From positions 310,001 to 374,000 of the forward strand of contig NZ_JAJEJR010000003.1 of NCBI RefSeq assembly GCF_021390595.1: 64,000 nt of DNA, given 5' to 3'. The notes under the pieces were generated by a model, which did no database searches, was not told the origin of the DNA, and saw nothing but the letters and a program-made list of their open reading frames with translations. A program made the translations under genes and the position numbers. This stretch comes from Paraburkholderia sp. HP33-1 (GTDB lineage Bacteria > Pseudomonadota > Gammaproteobacteria > Burkholderiales > Burkholderiaceae). Each line of letters begins with the position of its first letter. Position 1 is the first letter of the stretch. Shown one piece after another: positions 63,494-64,000 of the stretch.

Positions 63494-64000
63494 ATGAGCC
63501 AATTTGCAAACTACATCGACGGACAGTGGGTCGACGGCGCCAGCGTCTCTCGCAACGTCAATCCGTCGAATCTCGACGACGTGATCGGCGAATTCGCACA
63601 GGCGGACGCCGAGCAGACGCACCGCGCGATCAGCGCCGCGCGCAAGGCCTTCGCGCAGTGGTCGCTGTCCACACCGCAGCAGCGCTTCGATCTGCTCGAC
63701 CAGGCGGGCAGCGCGATCCTCGCGCGCAAGGCGGAGCTCGGCAAGCTGCTCGCGCGCGAAGAGGGCAAGACGCTGCCCGAGGCGATCGGCGAAGTGGGCC
63801 GCGCCGGGCAGATCTTCAAGTTCTTTGCGGGTGAAGCGCTGCGCGTTGGCGGCGAAACGGTGCCGTCGGTGCGCCCGGGCATGACGGTCGAAATGACCCG
63901 CGAGCCGATCGGCGTGGTCGGCCTGATTACGCCGTGGAATTTCCCGATCGCGATTCCGGCGTGGAAGATTGCGCCGGCGCTTGCGTACGGCAACACGGTC
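63494..64000 (+). CDS. xylA: 2-ketoglutarate semialdehyde dehydrogenase, N-terminal part (cut by window edge)
   Basis: Only the first 169 residues of an NAD(P)-dependent aldehyde dehydrogenase are in the window. They include YIDGQWVDGA, NPSNLDDVIGEFAQADAEQTHRAI, EEGKTLPEAIGEVGRAGQIFKFFAGEALR and the cofactor-site motif GVVGLITPWNFPIAIPAWKIAPALAYGNTV. The catalytic Cys and Glu lie beyond the edge. AAGGAG precedes the ATG at 63494. As the next gene after xylX it would complete the oxidation to 2-ketoglutarate; the symbol follows the Caulobacter naming, not xylose isomerase. Confidence 0.88.
   Translation, partial: MSQFANYIDGQWVDGASVSRNVNPSNLDDVIGEFAQADAEQTHRAISAARKAFAQWSLSTPQQRFDLLDQAGSAILARKAELGKLLAREEGKTLPEAIGEVGRAGQIFKFFAGEALRVGGETVPSVRPGMTVEMTREPIGVVGLITPWNFPIAIPAWKIAPALAYGNTV

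Overview
The window looks like part of a secondary chromosome or megaplasmid of a Burkholderia/Paraburkholderia-type betaproteobacterium. The DNA is GC-rich with strong third-position GC. It carries a ParA-ParB pair next to an iteron-controlled Rep initiator. The gene set is typical of such replicons: porin, RND pump, LacI regulators, sugar ABC loci and many APC permeases. The genus is inferred from gene content, not from a marker gene.

Layout. 1-1719: end of a chaperone-usher fimbrial operon (chaperone, pilin) and an orphan LuxR-type response regulator, all on minus. 2478-5473: two ArcD-like amino-acid antiporters (minus). 5646-11313: a tightly overlapped RND efflux operon, adaptor > pump > outer-membrane factor (minus). 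12585-14639: a lipoprotein alpha/beta hydrolase. 16620-21396: the replicon core. Here parA-parB (minus) diverge from rep (plus); about 1 kb of oriV lies between them with at least 14 iterons in two facing clusters, and a palindrome pair past the parB terminator is a candidate centromere. 21502-24044: patatin plus GntP permease. 24640-27218: GFA protein and an OmpR/EnvZ-type two-component system. 27690-30417: arcD-arcA without arcB or arcC. 30793-36553: RcnB-like protein, an MFS remnant, a hipBA toxin-antitoxin pair, two small envelope proteins and an alpha/beta hydrolase.

36605-64000 is a large plant-polysaccharide island. It holds a GH10 xylanase lipoprotein, a porin, a LacI regulator with an ABC importer and GH1 beta-glucosidase, a Phd/PIN toxin-antitoxin pair, a second LacI regulator with a second ABC importer and GH3 glycosidase, and then genes for the oxidative (Weimberg) D-xylose route: xylose dehydrogenase, xylonolactonase, a third LacI regulator, xylonate dehydratase, 2-keto-3-deoxyxylonate dehydratase and the start of 2-ketoglutarate semialdehyde dehydrogenase (cut by the window edge). 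Together they would depolymerise xylan outside the cell, import xylo- and gluco-oligosaccharides, hydrolyse them in the cytoplasm and oxidise xylose to 2-ketoglutarate.

Three palindromic operator codes are visible across the island: TGAAAGCGCTTTCA (three copies), GTTAYCGRTAAC-type (three copies) and TAACGTTA-type (three places). They suggest how the three LacI proteins divide or share the regulon. The xylanase carries two of the codes. The most unusual signals are the iteron core heptamer in the inverted repeat over the parA start, the facing iteron clusters, the palindrome pair beyond parB, a second TAACGTTA operator cluster 5' of a toxin-antitoxin pair, and a PIN toxin lacking one conserved acidic residue.
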